The notes under the pieces are model-generated. The model did no database searches. It was given only the letters and a program-made list of their open reading frames with translations, and was not told the origin of the DNA. The position numbers and the translations under genes were made by a program. This document shows, piece by piece, positions 44,200 through 54,990 of a stretch of 64,000 bases of DNA (the first letter of the stretch is position 1; each line of letters starts with the position of its first letter). This DNA comes from Metellina segmentata. Its lineage: Eukaryota > Arthropoda > Arachnida > Araneae > Tetragnathidae. The stretch is from NCBI GenBank assembly GCA_947359465.1, contig OX375876.1, positions 65,416,998-65,480,997 on the forward strand. The letters are read 5' to 3'.

Positions 44200-44660
44200 A
44201 ATCTCTTTTTCAGAAGCAAAGCAGAATTTTGTCTTTTCACAGTCAAGTCGTTCTCGGATCAAGAAGGAAGTCTACCTTCCTTAACAAGCTTTCTAAAAAA
44301 AATTGTTAGAAAAGCCGTTGTCTTTCCCAGCTCATCTATTTCAATACTGGAAGCTCCTCTTTTATTCTGATTTTTGTTCTTCACTTTTACGTTCTTTCTT
44401 TTCCCCGCAACAAGACGACGATGGCTTATATCGAAAATGGCAAAAACGTCTCGCGTTACAATCAATCGGTAGTGGCAGTACTTTCTCCTTCTCTCGCATT
44501 GGTTCTTTACCATTAGATCTGCTCCCCTTCTTTTTGTGGATCTCCCTTCTATTTTGTTTTTCCTTTTCTTTTTCCCATCGCTCACCCATGACGAGAGACT
44601 TAATAAAAATCAATGTATCAGTAATTTCGAAAAGAGAACTGCCTTTCTTTTTATACAAGA
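44200..44660. other. Unexplained TC-rich block in intron 10
   Basis: Pyrimidine-rich, with overlapping open frames on both strands (44303-44665 +, 44362-44658 - and 44259-44585 -) made largely of Phe/Leu/Ser or Lys/Arg/Glu. This is the usual effect of a TC/GA-biased stretch. No domain is recognisable and I do not call a gene. Confidence 0.3.
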
Positions 44661-45189
44661 TCTAATGCCGTTACATTTGTGAAGATTGGATGGAGTTTTT
44701 CCTAAGACAGGAGTGCTTAGAAGTATTTTGAATTAAACTCTCCCTTTTCTCGGTTTAGCGCAGCTTTATCGTGAAAGCAGGAACGTACCTTTCTCTCCGT
44801 CGTTTTCATTACAAAATCATTCGAAAGCCTGGGCATTGTGTTGAAATTCTATTCATTCTCTGGAATAAATCCGAATGAAACAACGCATTGTGTTTGTTTT
44901 GTAAAGAAATTTGCCGAATACCGCCTGCTTTTCCAAAAATAACTAACTTTTCTTTGTAAAACCCTGTTTACAAGAACAGAAATAACTTCTGGGAATTCAC
45001 TTTGCAAGCATTCAATTGTAGAATAATGTCGTTGGATTAGGATTTTTCTGAGTAAATGTCTGCGTTTACCCGAAGTGCGTAGGAGTATTCAGTTGTGCAT
45101 TATTTGGCTGATTGTTAGCGTTTTGAGTTTTGAATTTTCCAGAGGGCAAATCTTTCTGAAACGTGATGTTTAATATATTTTTTTTATTT

Positions 45190-45440
45190 CCAATGGCAAA
45201 GGCAGTACAATTGCGAAGACAAATACAAATACAATACAAAGTACAGAGTTGACCGAGGTCATTTTAGCCTTATACAATTCCAGAAGTGATGGTCACTTGT
45301 GAAGGGGCACGCAATAGGTGGACCATCATTGTCCCTAACAAAGGACAGCATAATTTACATCCATGCCCTAACCCCGGATTCGAACCAGGAACCTTCCGAT
45401 ACAGAGGCCAACACCTTGACCACTAGACCGGTTGGTCGGC
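45190..45440 (-). mobile_element. SINE-2 copy with intact tRNA-like head
   Basis: Reading the - strand from 45440: GGCCGACCAACCGGTCTAGTGGTCAAGGTG is an A-box-like head, and CCTGGTTCGAATCCGGGG a good B-box. Then come GCATGGATGTAAATTATGCTGTCC, GGGACAATGATGGTCCACC and a tail GTATTGTATTTGTATTTGTC. That tail resembles the 3' end of the LINE at 23590-24030, which suggests LINE-driven mobilisation. Confidence 0.82.
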
Positions 45441-45689
45441 CGATGTTTAATATTAAATCCTTTATTTCTATCTACTCTGAGAGAATCCCAGTCTGCAAAG
45501 ATAACATCAAAATAAAATTGAAACATACGGGAAGTTCAGATATCCTATCGCAATTCGGAAGTGTGCCAAACTTCCCTTGTATATCGCAAAATAAAACAAA
45601 TATCTATTATTTTTGCACACACATTCATTTTAATTTATATTTCTAATATGCGTTATAGCAGTACCGTGCAGAGTACTTATAAAGGGCAA

Positions 45690-45828
45690 CGCAGGTAGAT
45701 ATTTTAAGTAACGTCACAATGAAGCAACACAACGGGTTACTGGTGACGGTCCGGGATTAAACCCAAAGGGAAATATCGGAGGACAACACGTAATTTGGAC
45801 ACAGATGACAAAGTCACACCTGAGCTTT
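45690..45828 (-). mobile_element. SINE-1 3' fragment
   Basis: GCAGGTAGATATTTTAAGTAACGTCACAATGAAGC, AACGGGTTACTGGTGACGGTCCGGGATTAAACCC, ACACCTGAGCTTTA. Truncated; the head is missing. Confidence 0.85.
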
Positions 45829-46301
45829 ATTTGATTTAGAATTTCGCGTTTGTGAGCAGACAGCAAAATGTTGCGGCAAATTAGATTATACTGTAAAGGG
45901 CAGGAATTTAAAGCAAAAGTGGCCTATTTTCTTATACAGTTTGTTTCAACGAAACCTCCTGTATAACTTTTTAGGGCATGAATTAAACCGTAATCCCAAT
46001 AGGGATGTACTATCTGTTCAGCACGAGAACTGCTCCCGATGCCACGTCCGGGGAGAAACAGATCTTGTTCATTTTCAGCAGAGGATGACTTAGTTTTATT
46101 TTGTTTTATAGCAAATTTTGGTGGTTTTGGGGGACATTTACTAGTATGGATCTTCTCGGCGACTAGTGAAATGGCTAACAAATAGATTTCCAATCATTCA
46201 TCAAGAGCACTTAACAAACTTGAAATATTTCTACAAGCATCCCCTACGGAAAATTGGATAATGTCCGCTTTTACGGCAGCAGACATGGGCAGACTTAAAG
46301 A

Positions 46302-46572
46302 GAGAATTTACGTCGCACTGAAGCAACAAATCCGGCTATTGGTGGAGATACGGGATACAGGAAAGGTTCGAGGACAACACCACGTAATTTTGAGCCACGG
46401 ACAAATGACACAGTCAATACCTGAGCTGGCCGTCCCACTCTACAAACTTCCACACCACGCCAACGTGAGGACATTTGAGGTCACGACAGATTTAACGTGC
46501 ACCAACCCCATTGTACACGAGGGTCTTCAAATTGGCAACCCTCCGGTTGCTATTCCAAGACTACCAACACGG
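46302..46572 (-). mobile_element. SINE-1 copy
   Basis: GAATTTACGTCGCACTGAAGC, TCCGGCTATTGGTGG, ACACCACGTAATTTTGAGCCACGG, CTTCCACACCACGCCAACGTGAGGACATTTGAGG, AACCCTCCGGTTGCTATTCC. A 119-codon frame across it is not a gene. Confidence 0.87.
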
Positions 46573-46832
46573 CAACCGCACCTAAAGTGTCTGTATGGAA
46601 AATTGATAATTCTTACTTAAACACATAATTCTAAAATGTTTCCAGGCAACACATTTTTTAGCATCGTATTGCACACTCTTGCACCTCAACGCACCCTTAT
46701 TTTCCCTGGGGCCACATTGCCCCGGGCCCACAATTTCTTCAACGACCACAGAGGGCTACAAAACCCACTTGTGGAAACTGCTTTAGCACGTCCAAGTTTT
46801 GATTCCGGATATGCATTGCCTATGTGAATACA

Positions 46833-47195
46833 TGGGGTCTGGTGAATGTTAAATTTATCGTGGCCTAAAATGTCCTCACGCTGGCGTGGTGTGGAAGTTT
46901 GGAGGGTGGAATACCAGCTCATTCATTGACCTCGTCATCTAGTCGTGGTTCAAAATGACGAGGCGTTGTCCTTGCTAATGGTAATGGTAATTTTTAACTA
47001 ACGCCGTACTAGAGAGCTACGCAACTTGCTATTGACGACGGTCCGAGATCAATCCCAAAGATCCGAGGACAGCACTATGTAATTTTGAACCATTGTCAGA
47101 TGACGAGGTGTTGTCCTTGGATTTCTGAAGGATTGATCCCCTTTGCCAATAGCCCGTTGTGTTGTGATAGTGCGACCACTTATTAACTACATATC
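46833..47195. mobile_element. Composite of three SINE-1 fragments (forward, reverse, forward)
   Basis: 46833-46975 is a forward body (TGTCCTCACGCTGGCGTGGTGTGGAAGTTTGGAGGG, GTCGTGGTTCAAAATGACGAGG). 46985-47105 is a reverse tail and body (TAACTAACGCCGTACTAG, GACGGTCCGAGATCAATCCC, TTTTGAACCATTGTCAGATGACGAGG). 47105-47195 is a forward tail (TGTCCTTGGATTTC, CCAATAGCCCGTTGTG). The palindromic GACGAGG junction suggests fold-back or nested insertion. Confidence 0.8.
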
Positions 47196-47369
47196 CTATG
47201 TGATTGCGGTTTCAATTTTGTAATCCATACCACCTCCCCTTGAAATCTACACAAGAAGTTCTGAAATGCCATGTATGTGCATGGGATTATGATATTTCCC
47301 CAAAAATTCCGTTCAAAATCGGTCTGCACAGTGAATGTCAAAAGTGAGGGAATGATGGACTGTTAGCAC

Positions 47370-47560
47370 CAGAGAGAATGGAGCCGTAGAAAATCATAAG
47401 TCAATCCCAAGCTCTTCGAGCGTGTCCCGGCGGCTTTATTTTAAGGTCCCGCGGTGTCGACAGAGAGGCAGGGGTTTTTATTTTGAAATCCGTAGAGCCC
47501 GACTGAAAGCTCACGTTATCAGCCGCGACGCCGAGTTTACTTTGAAAAAGGTTGTCACTT
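47370..47560. other. CpG-rich unexplained patch before exon 11
   Basis: GAGCGTGTCCCGGCGGC, GTCCCGCGGTGTCGACAG and CAGCCGCGACGCCGAG make this a short CpG-rich island in AT-rich intron, 1.5 kb before exon 11. No repeat match, no protein. Candidate regulatory element. Confidence 0.3.
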
Positions 47561-47722
47561 TGTATTGCTGTCGGTTTTGACGACTGACAGAGCAGTGGTT
47601 TCTTAGTTGTTTTTGTTGAGCGCTTTTTTCTGTCTTCTTTATTTTTGCCATTGTAATCTAGCCGGATGTGTATTTTTAATCGGTGTTCTTACGTGGTTCA
47701 ACTTCTGTAGCATGGGTGGGTG

Positions 47723-48440
47723 AAACTGACAGGAAAAACTGCTTGTGGTACGGAAGTTAAAATAGTCGGTTAGCAAAACCCCGAAAGGGGGAAAAAAAAG
47801 AGTTAACTTATAATTTCGGCATTGAGCCTCTTCAGCATTGTTTTCTTACTCCTTTGAAGATGATGGAGGCAAGGAAGAGTCCGAGAGAAAAACTACTCAT
47901 GGTACTGAAGAAAAATAAAGTCATTCAGCAAAACCGTGTTAGTGTTATTATTTCGGCATTGAGGCTTACAAAGAATTTCTTCTACGGAATTCTTCTCTTG
48001 CTGATTTGAAGACTATATAGTCAAAAATATGTAAAAATGAGAGAAAAGCTGTTCACACACACATGATACGGAAGTTATAATAGGTTAACAAACCGTAATA
48101 ATGTTAACTTATAACTTCGATATTGTGCCTTACAAAGATTTACCTCTCCAGAAGTTTTCTCTTGCTCATTTGACGACAATGTAGTCAAGTGAGGTAAAAC
48201 TGAGAGAAAAACTGCTTGTGATACGGAAGTTAAAATAATCGTTTAGCAAAACCGCAATTTTAGTGTTAGCTTATAATTTTGACCTGGAGCAAAGATTTCT
48301 TTCAAAGATTCATCTCTCCTTAACTGTTCTCTTGCTCATTTCAAGACAGTGGAGGAAAGGCAAAACTATGAGAACTGCTCATGGTACTGATGTTGAATTG
48401 AAAACTTATAAGGCCATTGTTAACTTACTATTTTAAGGCA
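47723..48440. repeat. Tandem array, ~157-171-bp unit, about 4.5 copies
   Basis: Each unit has GAGAGAAAAACTGCTTGTGATACGGAAGTTAAAATAGT-like sequence, then AGCAAAACCG, TTAACTTATAATTTCGGCATTGAG, CAAAGATTT and TTTTCTCTTGCTCATTTGAAGAC. Units start at about 47723, 47881, 48038, 48209 and 48368. Units have diverged considerably. Confidence 0.9.
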
Positions 48441-49096
48441 ATAAAATTCTTTGTGTTCCGGTATTGATTTGAGACATATATCTTGTTCTCATCTAAGACA
48501 CCCTCTCCTGTTCCATCTTTCCCACTTTCGGTGTAATTGAAACTGTAAAAGGTAATGATAATCGTCAAAAAAAAAAAAAAAAGATGTGTGATAACTGTAT
48601 GTTTGCTTCCAATTTGAAGTTTCCTAGCGCATAGAACATGTATTTAGTCATTTCAGTTTTGGCTTTGCTATCATGAAAAATAAGTACTAATGAAACCATT
48701 TTTAATAGATTGCTCTAAATACAATCTCGGGCCTTTCTCTCTTCTATATTATATTTGAATCCAATTTTTTTCACATTTTTCATGCATTGTTGATGCTTTT
48801 TCAACGGTTATGTCTTTGTTCTTTGAGACAAGTTACAATTTTTGCCATGCGATATTGCTAATTAGATTTTTTAAAATTCGAAAACAAAAGTTTGAATCGA
48901 CAATTGATTGTGCTGCCACCTGGTATAATAGAGAGCTATTCAGAATAATATTTCGAATTAAACTTTAAGCTTGTTTTAAATATAAATTTCTTTGCCCATA
49001 TATTTTTAATAAAATTTGTTGTTTTAATGATGCTATTTGAAATTCTTTGTTTACCCACCTATATTAATCTTTGCAAAATTTTTTTGTTCTTTTTAG

Positions 49097-49186
49097 GATG
49101 CACCTCATTCTGTTTCTCTTGGTCTGAGAATGGAAGAAAAGATATTCAATTTGGCTGATACGCATTTTTTCTTCAATGACCTCGAG
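49097..49186 (+). CDS. eya: eya coding exon 11
   Basis: Acceptor TTGTTCTTTTTAG, donor CTCGAG|GTACGT. Encodes residues 378-407 ([20 protein letters not shown] then [10 protein letters not shown]), phase 0 on both sides. Matches the Eya-domain block [26 protein letters not shown] almost residue for residue. Part of the helical insertion between the HAD motifs. Confidence 0.98.
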
Positions 49187-49912
49187 GTACGTTGATTCAT
49201 TTTTTATGGAAATAGACGAAAGGTAGAAAACGAAGCCAATCAAATGATCAAATGATATCCGTTGTTGAAAATCCTTTTTATAAACTGTTCACAAATTCTA
49301 AACTTGCTGGTTAAAGTATGGTCGGGAAAACAACACATTTGCAGATTGAAGGCAAACACCACCTGCTTCATGATGATAATTACAAAGGTAAAAAAGAAAG
49401 AATTAGTTCAATTCTTTTAATAAATGCATCAGTGTAATGTGAAATATTTTTTATCGAAGTTGCGAATCCAGAATATCTTTTTTGTGCTGCCATCTACCGG
49501 ATCAAGAACAAAAAATCCTCTTATCTTTAAAATTTTTTAAATGTTCATACCGATTAATCACGCTTTTAATAATTTTAAAATATTTAGAGACCATTTATGG
49601 TAAATTCTAAACCATGCTCAAAGCGTTTGGTTTAATTATTCCTAAAAAATAGGTTATTAAACTTTGAAAAGAAAGAGGTAATTACTTAATATGCTTTACT
49701 TCCAAGTGTTTAAATGCAATACAAATATTTAACCTGTTGAAATAAAGTGCTTATGTTGAGTGAAACGTCCACTCAAAATCTAACCAAAAGTAAAGCCTAC
49801 TGTTTACTATCTAATGGGTGATTTTATTTCGTTTAACTTAAGTTTAAAAAAAATTTAGTGTTTCTTCGCTATTGGCTGTTGTAATTTTATCTAACCTCTA
49901 TGTACATTGCAG

Positions 49913-49971
49913 GAATGTGATCAAGTACACATTGACGATGTCTCATCGGATGACAATGGTCAAGACCTCAC
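49913..49971 (+). CDS. eya: eya coding exon 12
   Basis: At 59 nt the shortest exon. Acceptor GTACATTGCAG, donor CTCAC|GTAAGT. Encodes residues 408-426 (ECDQVHIDDVSSDDNGQDL) plus two bases of Thr427. The acidic block is essentially invariant in Eya proteins. Confidence 0.98.
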
Positions 49972-50081
49972 GTAAGTTTGCTGCAATAATTTCATTGAGA
50001 TTTCACCTCTGACGAAGAAGTGTCTTTTGAGTCCACCATACGTCAGATCCAATTTTTAAGTTTAACTCATTTGTGTTTTAG

Positions 50082-50242
50082 TAACTACAATTTTCAAGCT
50101 GACGGTTTTCATGCTGCAGCGACCAATGCTAGTCTGTGCCTTGCGACAGGAGTACGTGGAGGTGTTGATTGGATGAGAAAGTTAGCCTTCAGGTATAGGA
50201 GAATAAAGGAAGTTTACAACCAATGCAGAAATAATGTAGGAG
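50082..50242 (+). CDS. eya: eya coding exon 13
   Basis: Acceptor TTTGTGTTTTAG, donor GGAG|GTATGC. Encodes residues 427-480 ([54 protein letters not shown]). [15 protein letters not shown] is a hallmark of the Eya domain. In frame with exons 12 and 14. Confidence 0.99.
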
Positions 50243-50998
50243 GTATGCTGTTTTAATTACTTTTACCTAATTTCCCTTAATTCCAATACTAGTGTAAGAT
50301 TTAATTTTTAGATTTAGATATCATAGTCTTTCATTTAAGTTTGTAAATAGGGTTTTTTTCAAGAAATTTTTCTCTTGGGGTATTTATATATAATTTTAGT
50401 TTCAGAAATATTTTAATTTTGGTAACTATTTTACATTTTCCCCCGTTGTAGTAGTAAACTAAATATTCACTTGAATTATGCGATTAAGTTGTAATCCTCA
50501 AGAGTTATTAGCGAACAAAGTAAAATCCTTTCAACTGCAGTTAATCGAGCAGCTGTTCAGTGTTAATAAAATCAAATTTTGGGGAGAAGTCTCTTACTGT
50601 TGACTTTTGAAGTTGATTTTTTGTGGAAGGAACTTTGAGAAAAGACATTTGTGTACTTTTTCTGTCTTTTAGGTTTGGTGCTGCATCTTATATAAAATAG
50701 ATGCTTAATTCCCATTCATTAATTATTTCAATTTTAATTTATTTAATCAAGTTTAAAAATGTTACTTAAACTGTTTTAAAGAATTTTCCATCAAATTTCA
50801 TGAACAGTTCTTACATTTCAAAACTCGTTTTAAGAATTTTTAAAGATATCTTTTGGCAACTAACTACATTAGTCAATTTTCTAATGTCTGAAAAATATAA
50901 ACAATTAGGATAAGCCGTAATGAATTCAATTTGTATAGAATTTTTGAAGATACTTTAGAAATATGACACCTGATTATGCTTTCTTATGTTTATTTAAG

Positions 50999-51113
50999 GT
51001 CTACTAGGTCCAGTGAAAAGAGAAGATTGGCTACAGTTGCGTTCTGAGATAGAACACTTAACAGACAATTGGGTTACATTGGCTCTCAAGTGTCTGTCAA
51101 TTATTCATTCCAG
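50999..51113 (+). CDS. eya: eya coding exon 14
   Basis: Acceptor GTTTATTTAAG (a weaker, purine-containing acceptor), donor TCCAG|GTAAAA. Encodes residues 481-518 ([38 protein letters not shown]). Matches the Eya block LLGPxKREAWLQLRAEIEALTDxWLTLALKxLSLIHSR. Confidence 0.98.
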
Positions 51114-51940
51114 GTAAAATGAACTTCTTATTTGTCAATGTATTTTTTATCCCTATTATGTTTCTCATCTCTTTATTGCAACCCTTTCCGATAAGATTTA
51201 AATTTAATACAATCCTATTAAAGCTTTTTATTATTTCTATGTTTTAATAACTGTTTTGGTTGTTCAGCTAAAAATGGAATTTAATAATACATAAGTTAAA
51301 TTTTAAGAAATACCCTTATTTATTTATATTCGTGTCTATCATGTTTGATCAGTTGCATTTTATTCAAGAAAATATTACAATAGTAAAATCGACCTAACCT
51401 GGGTTTTTAAGTAATATTTCATGTTTAAAAATTATTTAAACACTGATCCAATCAAAATTACACAAAAATGTGTTGACATCTTTTGACCAAAAGCTCTTTT
51501 ACAGATGAAATTTAATAATAATTATAGTAAATTTAAATAATACTTTTAACTATCTATTTTGTTGCAGAAGTGTGAAGTACAAGTATAATTTCAAAGCTAC
51601 TTCATACTGCGATTACTATGATAAAAGCATCTTTACAGAGAGAAATTAAAGCGTACAGCAATTATCACAATTTTTATACTGATTGACGTGTTCTGCATAA
51701 GGGTCGCACTTGTTTATTTGTCAATTTAACAAAATGTTAATTTTCTGTACTAACTATTTAATAAATTCATTTAATTTTGTTTCTCAACAGAAAATAATCC
51801 AATTACACAGAGAACAAAAATATACTATTCAAAAAAATGCAAGAGAAAGACACAACACAAATACAGTCAGATAAGAAACGAAACACTTTATTGGCTCATT
51901 TAAGCAGATTACTCATAGAATTGAAATCATTAAAACCTTT

Positions 51941-52466
51941 CGATCTGTAAGAAATAATCATCACGTTTAAAAATCCAACTGTAGCAAAATTATTATATAC
52001 ATTCTTTATTAAAGGTTTAACAAAAATATTTTTCAGTTCTGGAGATGTACATTGGAATGTTAAAATCAAAACAAGAAACTAAAAAGAGTGAATCAATTTT
52101 GTTATGTAGAAGGTTGGAATTTTTTTGTTTTGTTCAAGCTATGCGTCTACGTAGCTTCAAAGTAATACAACCGAAATTATTTAGCAATCCACATGATTAA
52201 CACATCGATCTGTAAGAAAGAATCATCACGTTTAAAAAACCAACTGTATCAAAATTATTACATGCATTCTTTTTTAAAGGTTTAACAAAAATATTTTTCA
52301 GTTCATGGAGATGTACATTGGAATGTTAAAATCTAAACAAGAAACTAAAAAGAGTGAATCAATTTTGTTATGTAGAAGGTTGCAAAATTTTTTTTGTTCA
52401 AGCTATGCGTCTACGTAGTTTCAAAGTAATGAAACCGAAATTATTTAGCAATTCACATGATTAACT
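51941..52466. repeat. Tandem duplication, 265-bp unit, 2 copies
   Basis: Copy 1 at 51941-52205 and copy 2 at 52206-52466, both starting CGATCTGTAAGAAA and ending CACATGATTAAC. They differ at only a few positions (for example AAATAATC versus AAAGAATC), so the duplication is recent. It lies in eya intron 14, about 115 nt before the exon 15 acceptor. Confidence 0.95.
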
Positions 52467-52580
52467 AATTTATTAGCAAAATTTGATAATACATTCTTAA
52501 ATATGAAAATGATTTGATAGTATTATTTAAGGCATCTGAGGTTTCCTTTTTTTAACTGATAATGTATTTTGTTTATGTAG

Positions 52581-52702
52581 GTCTACCTGCGTTAATGTAT
52601 TAGTTACGACGACGCAGTTAGTGCCAGCCTTAGCCAAGGTCCTGCTGTACAATTTAGGAGGCGTTTTCTCTATAGAAAATATATATAGCGCCACAAAAAC
52701 AG
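52581..52702 (+). CDS. eya: eya coding exon 15: VTTTQ motif
   Basis: Acceptor TTTGTTTATGTAG, donor ACAG|GTAAGT. Encodes residues 519-559 ([41 protein letters not shown]). T529 in VTTTQ is the HAD motif II Thr. Asn in VLLYNLG where vertebrates have VLLYGLG is a conservative difference outside the active site. Confidence 0.99.
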
Positions 52703-52754
52703 GTAAGTTGAGACATGATGCGAAAGAGAAAATTTTTAAACCATAATTTCAAGC

Positions 52755-52865
52755 CCACCAATTCCGGCCTTGTGGTCAGGGATGGCTTTTGAAACAAAAA
52801 ATTCCTGGTTCGATTGTGGATTCAAGTTATAGTTGGTTTATTTGTTCGACAAGAATGAATGGGTG
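52755..52865 (+). mobile_element. Possible tRNA-headed SINE fragment of another family
   Basis: CCGGCCTTGTGGTCAGGGATGG followed by CCTGGTTCGATTGTGG has the spacing of an A-box/B-box pair, but there is no match to SINE-1, -2 or -3 bodies and no second copy was noticed. Weak call. Confidence 0.3.
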
Positions 52866-53154
52866 TGGCCTCTTTGTAAACGGGCTATGCGAATTTGTAA
52901 CATGAACTTGCCCCAATGGTGCATCAGATTAACGCTAAGTAGTTTACAAATCCGTCCATGTAGTATCATAAGGATTAATTTCTTGTGGGGGGGAGGGGGA
53001 ATTATGAAAAAAATACCTTTGAGACATTATCTTGTACTTTAAAAATCTAGATCGGTTTTCACTATTGATTGACTTTGACTATTGACTGTTTTCCGAAATG
53101 ATTTTACACATTCCGCTTTGTAGCATTTTCAAAATCAAAACTTCCTTTCGTTTA

Positions 53155-53425
53155 TTAACGAAATGGCGGTTGCCTTGAAGAGGTATCTAGTAAAAAGCAA
53201 AACTGACCAGGTCTTTATGGACGAGATATCTTTCATAAAAGAAAACTGACCAGATCTTGGATCTTGTCATCATGCAAAAATGTGCAATATCTTGCTGCTA
53301 ATGACGAGATACCTCGTCATTAGGGAAATTGGTCAGATCTTGTTGGACAGGATATCTTGTCATTAGCAAAATTGGTCAGATCTTGATGGAGGATATATCT
53401 CGTCGAAACCACTTCTAGGAGTAAA
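53155..53425. mobile_element. TTAA-type palindromic element, copy 8
   Basis: Begins at TTAA (53155-53158) with AATGGCGGTTGCCTTGAAGAGG; ends CCACTTCTAGGAGTAAA. Inside are GGACGAGATATCTTTC, ATGACGAGATACCTCGTCATTAG and repeated TTGGTCAGATCTTG(T/A)TGGA. Shares its internal order with copies 3, 5 and 7. Confidence 0.75.
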
Positions 53426-54323
53426 GAAGTCTAATTCCTCTATTGATTACCGAAGCATTGAGCACAGCATTTAATAACAGAATACGCCTTTATATATTGA
53501 GGCGATTGCTTTTAAAAGTGGCATTAGAGCTGTGAACTATAACTTGAGGTTGGTAACGTTATATATTGGAAATATCCATTCCTTAGGTTTTGAAATACAG
53601 GAATGTATTCACACAGTTGTCCTTCTCAATATTTGCATGAGTAGAGATGGAGAATTAACAGAATCAGATTATAATACGTTTTCTCTTAATAATAATTATT
53701 CCGTTTTAGTTTTAAAAAATTTAAACTTTTTTCAAATATATATTCAAAACATATTCTCCTTTCCTAGGGACTCCTTTTCATGAGTTCTTCACAAATTGCA
53801 ATTTTCACAAACAGTAGTTTATATTTATAGCAGCACTTAATATTAAACCACAGGCAAACAAAACTATTTTCTGAAAGAAATCATATTTATGTGTTTATAA
53901 ATATTCATAGTATTTTATGATCAAATGAATTAAAGAAACTGACATACCTCAAAATTAAAATATCAAGTTATAATTTGCACTTTTTGCACATTCATATATT
54001 ACTACTTACATTTTGAACATTATTATACTTCAATATTTGCCAAAAAATATTATTAAAATAATTATTTACGTAACTTAAACTATTTATTAAAATTTGATGT
54101 CTATTTGTCATTTACAACAAGTTTTTGAAATTGAAGATGAGTTTTATGAATTTTATCATGAGTCAAAACATAGATTTCAAAAATTCCATTCTGATTTTCT
54201 AGTTACTTTGATTTTTATTTAAAGTACCTTACTTAACTAGTGGTGTAAAAGGGTGTTGTTTTTCTCATCTTCATTTTTGTAACACCGCCTGGTATTTAAA
54301 CTATTTTTCTCTTATTTTTAAAG

Positions 54324-54424
54324 GCAAAGATTCATGTTTTGAACGGATAGTGTCCAGGTTTAGTCGCAAATGCACCTATGTCGTTATAGGAGATGGCCGA
54401 GACGAAGAACATGCTGCGAAACAG
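54324..54424 (+). CDS. eya: eya coding exon 16: GDG motif
   Basis: Acceptor TCTTATTTTTAAAG, donor AAACAG|GTAAAA. Encodes residues 560-593 ([34 protein letters not shown]). K561 and D583 (codon 54392-54394) complete the HAD active site. Ends in phase 0, directly ahead of the last exon. Confidence 0.99.
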
Positions 54425-54794
54425 GTAAAATTTCAAATGATTCAAATGATATTTACCTAAGGAATCTGTAGAAAAAGTGAATTTTAAACTCTCAATAAAG
54501 TACAATTCATAAAATGTTCAAGTGTGAGTATTTGATGATCAATGGAAATTTAACTCTACTGTAAACATTAAATTGATAGTTTGTTCCCACAATAAGAAAG
54601 ATTATTGAAAAAAAGTTATAAATTCTAGCTAAATTAAATGCTCTAAGAATATTTTTTAAATCTTTCTGAAACAATGGTTCCTGATATTCTACCAAGTTTT
54701 AAACAAAATCTTGGGCATAAAACAAAGATAAACATTATTTTAAATTTTCCTTTTCAAAGATAAAATCGGTTCTTTCTGTTTAACTAAATGCTGG

Positions 54795-54990
54795 AAGTGT
54801 TACTGCGGCAAAAGTATTTTCTATACGTATTCCGATCGTGACGTCACTTTTGACGTATTTTTCAAATACGATTTCAGCACTTCGCGAATAACGAATCCAG
54901 AAATGATCTATAATTGTTTATTAGTAAACGCTAATGAGATTAAATGCTAAACGTCACTTAAACGGTGATAAGCTACGTTTTAAGGTAACC
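54795..54990 (-). repeat. Dispersed copy of the 56.6-kb tandem-repeat family
   Basis: TTTTTCAAATACGATTTCAGCACTTCGCGAATAACGAA is the reverse complement of the GTGCTGAAATCGTATTC block at 56644-57323 and close to 35245-35290. Also carries a CGTGACGTCAC palindrome at about 54837. Confidence 0.65.

Larger units (their letters stand above)
32661..49096 (+). other. eya intron 10 (16.4 kb)
   Basis: Largest intron of the visible gene, splitting the phosphatase domain between HGK and DAPHSV. It holds palindromic elements (33396-33631, 36355-36640), SINEs of three families, a Tc1 relic, two tandem arrays (41149-42175, 47723-48440) and GC/CpG-rich unexplained patches at 34380-34900, 36980-37420, 40540-41150, 44200-44660 and 47370-47560. 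No additional coding exon was recognised. Confidence 0.85.

Noticed and set aside
44303..44665. 120-codon + strand frame and two Lys/Arg-rich - strand frames
   Set aside because: Mutual shadows in a pyrimidine-rich stretch; composition alone explains them.
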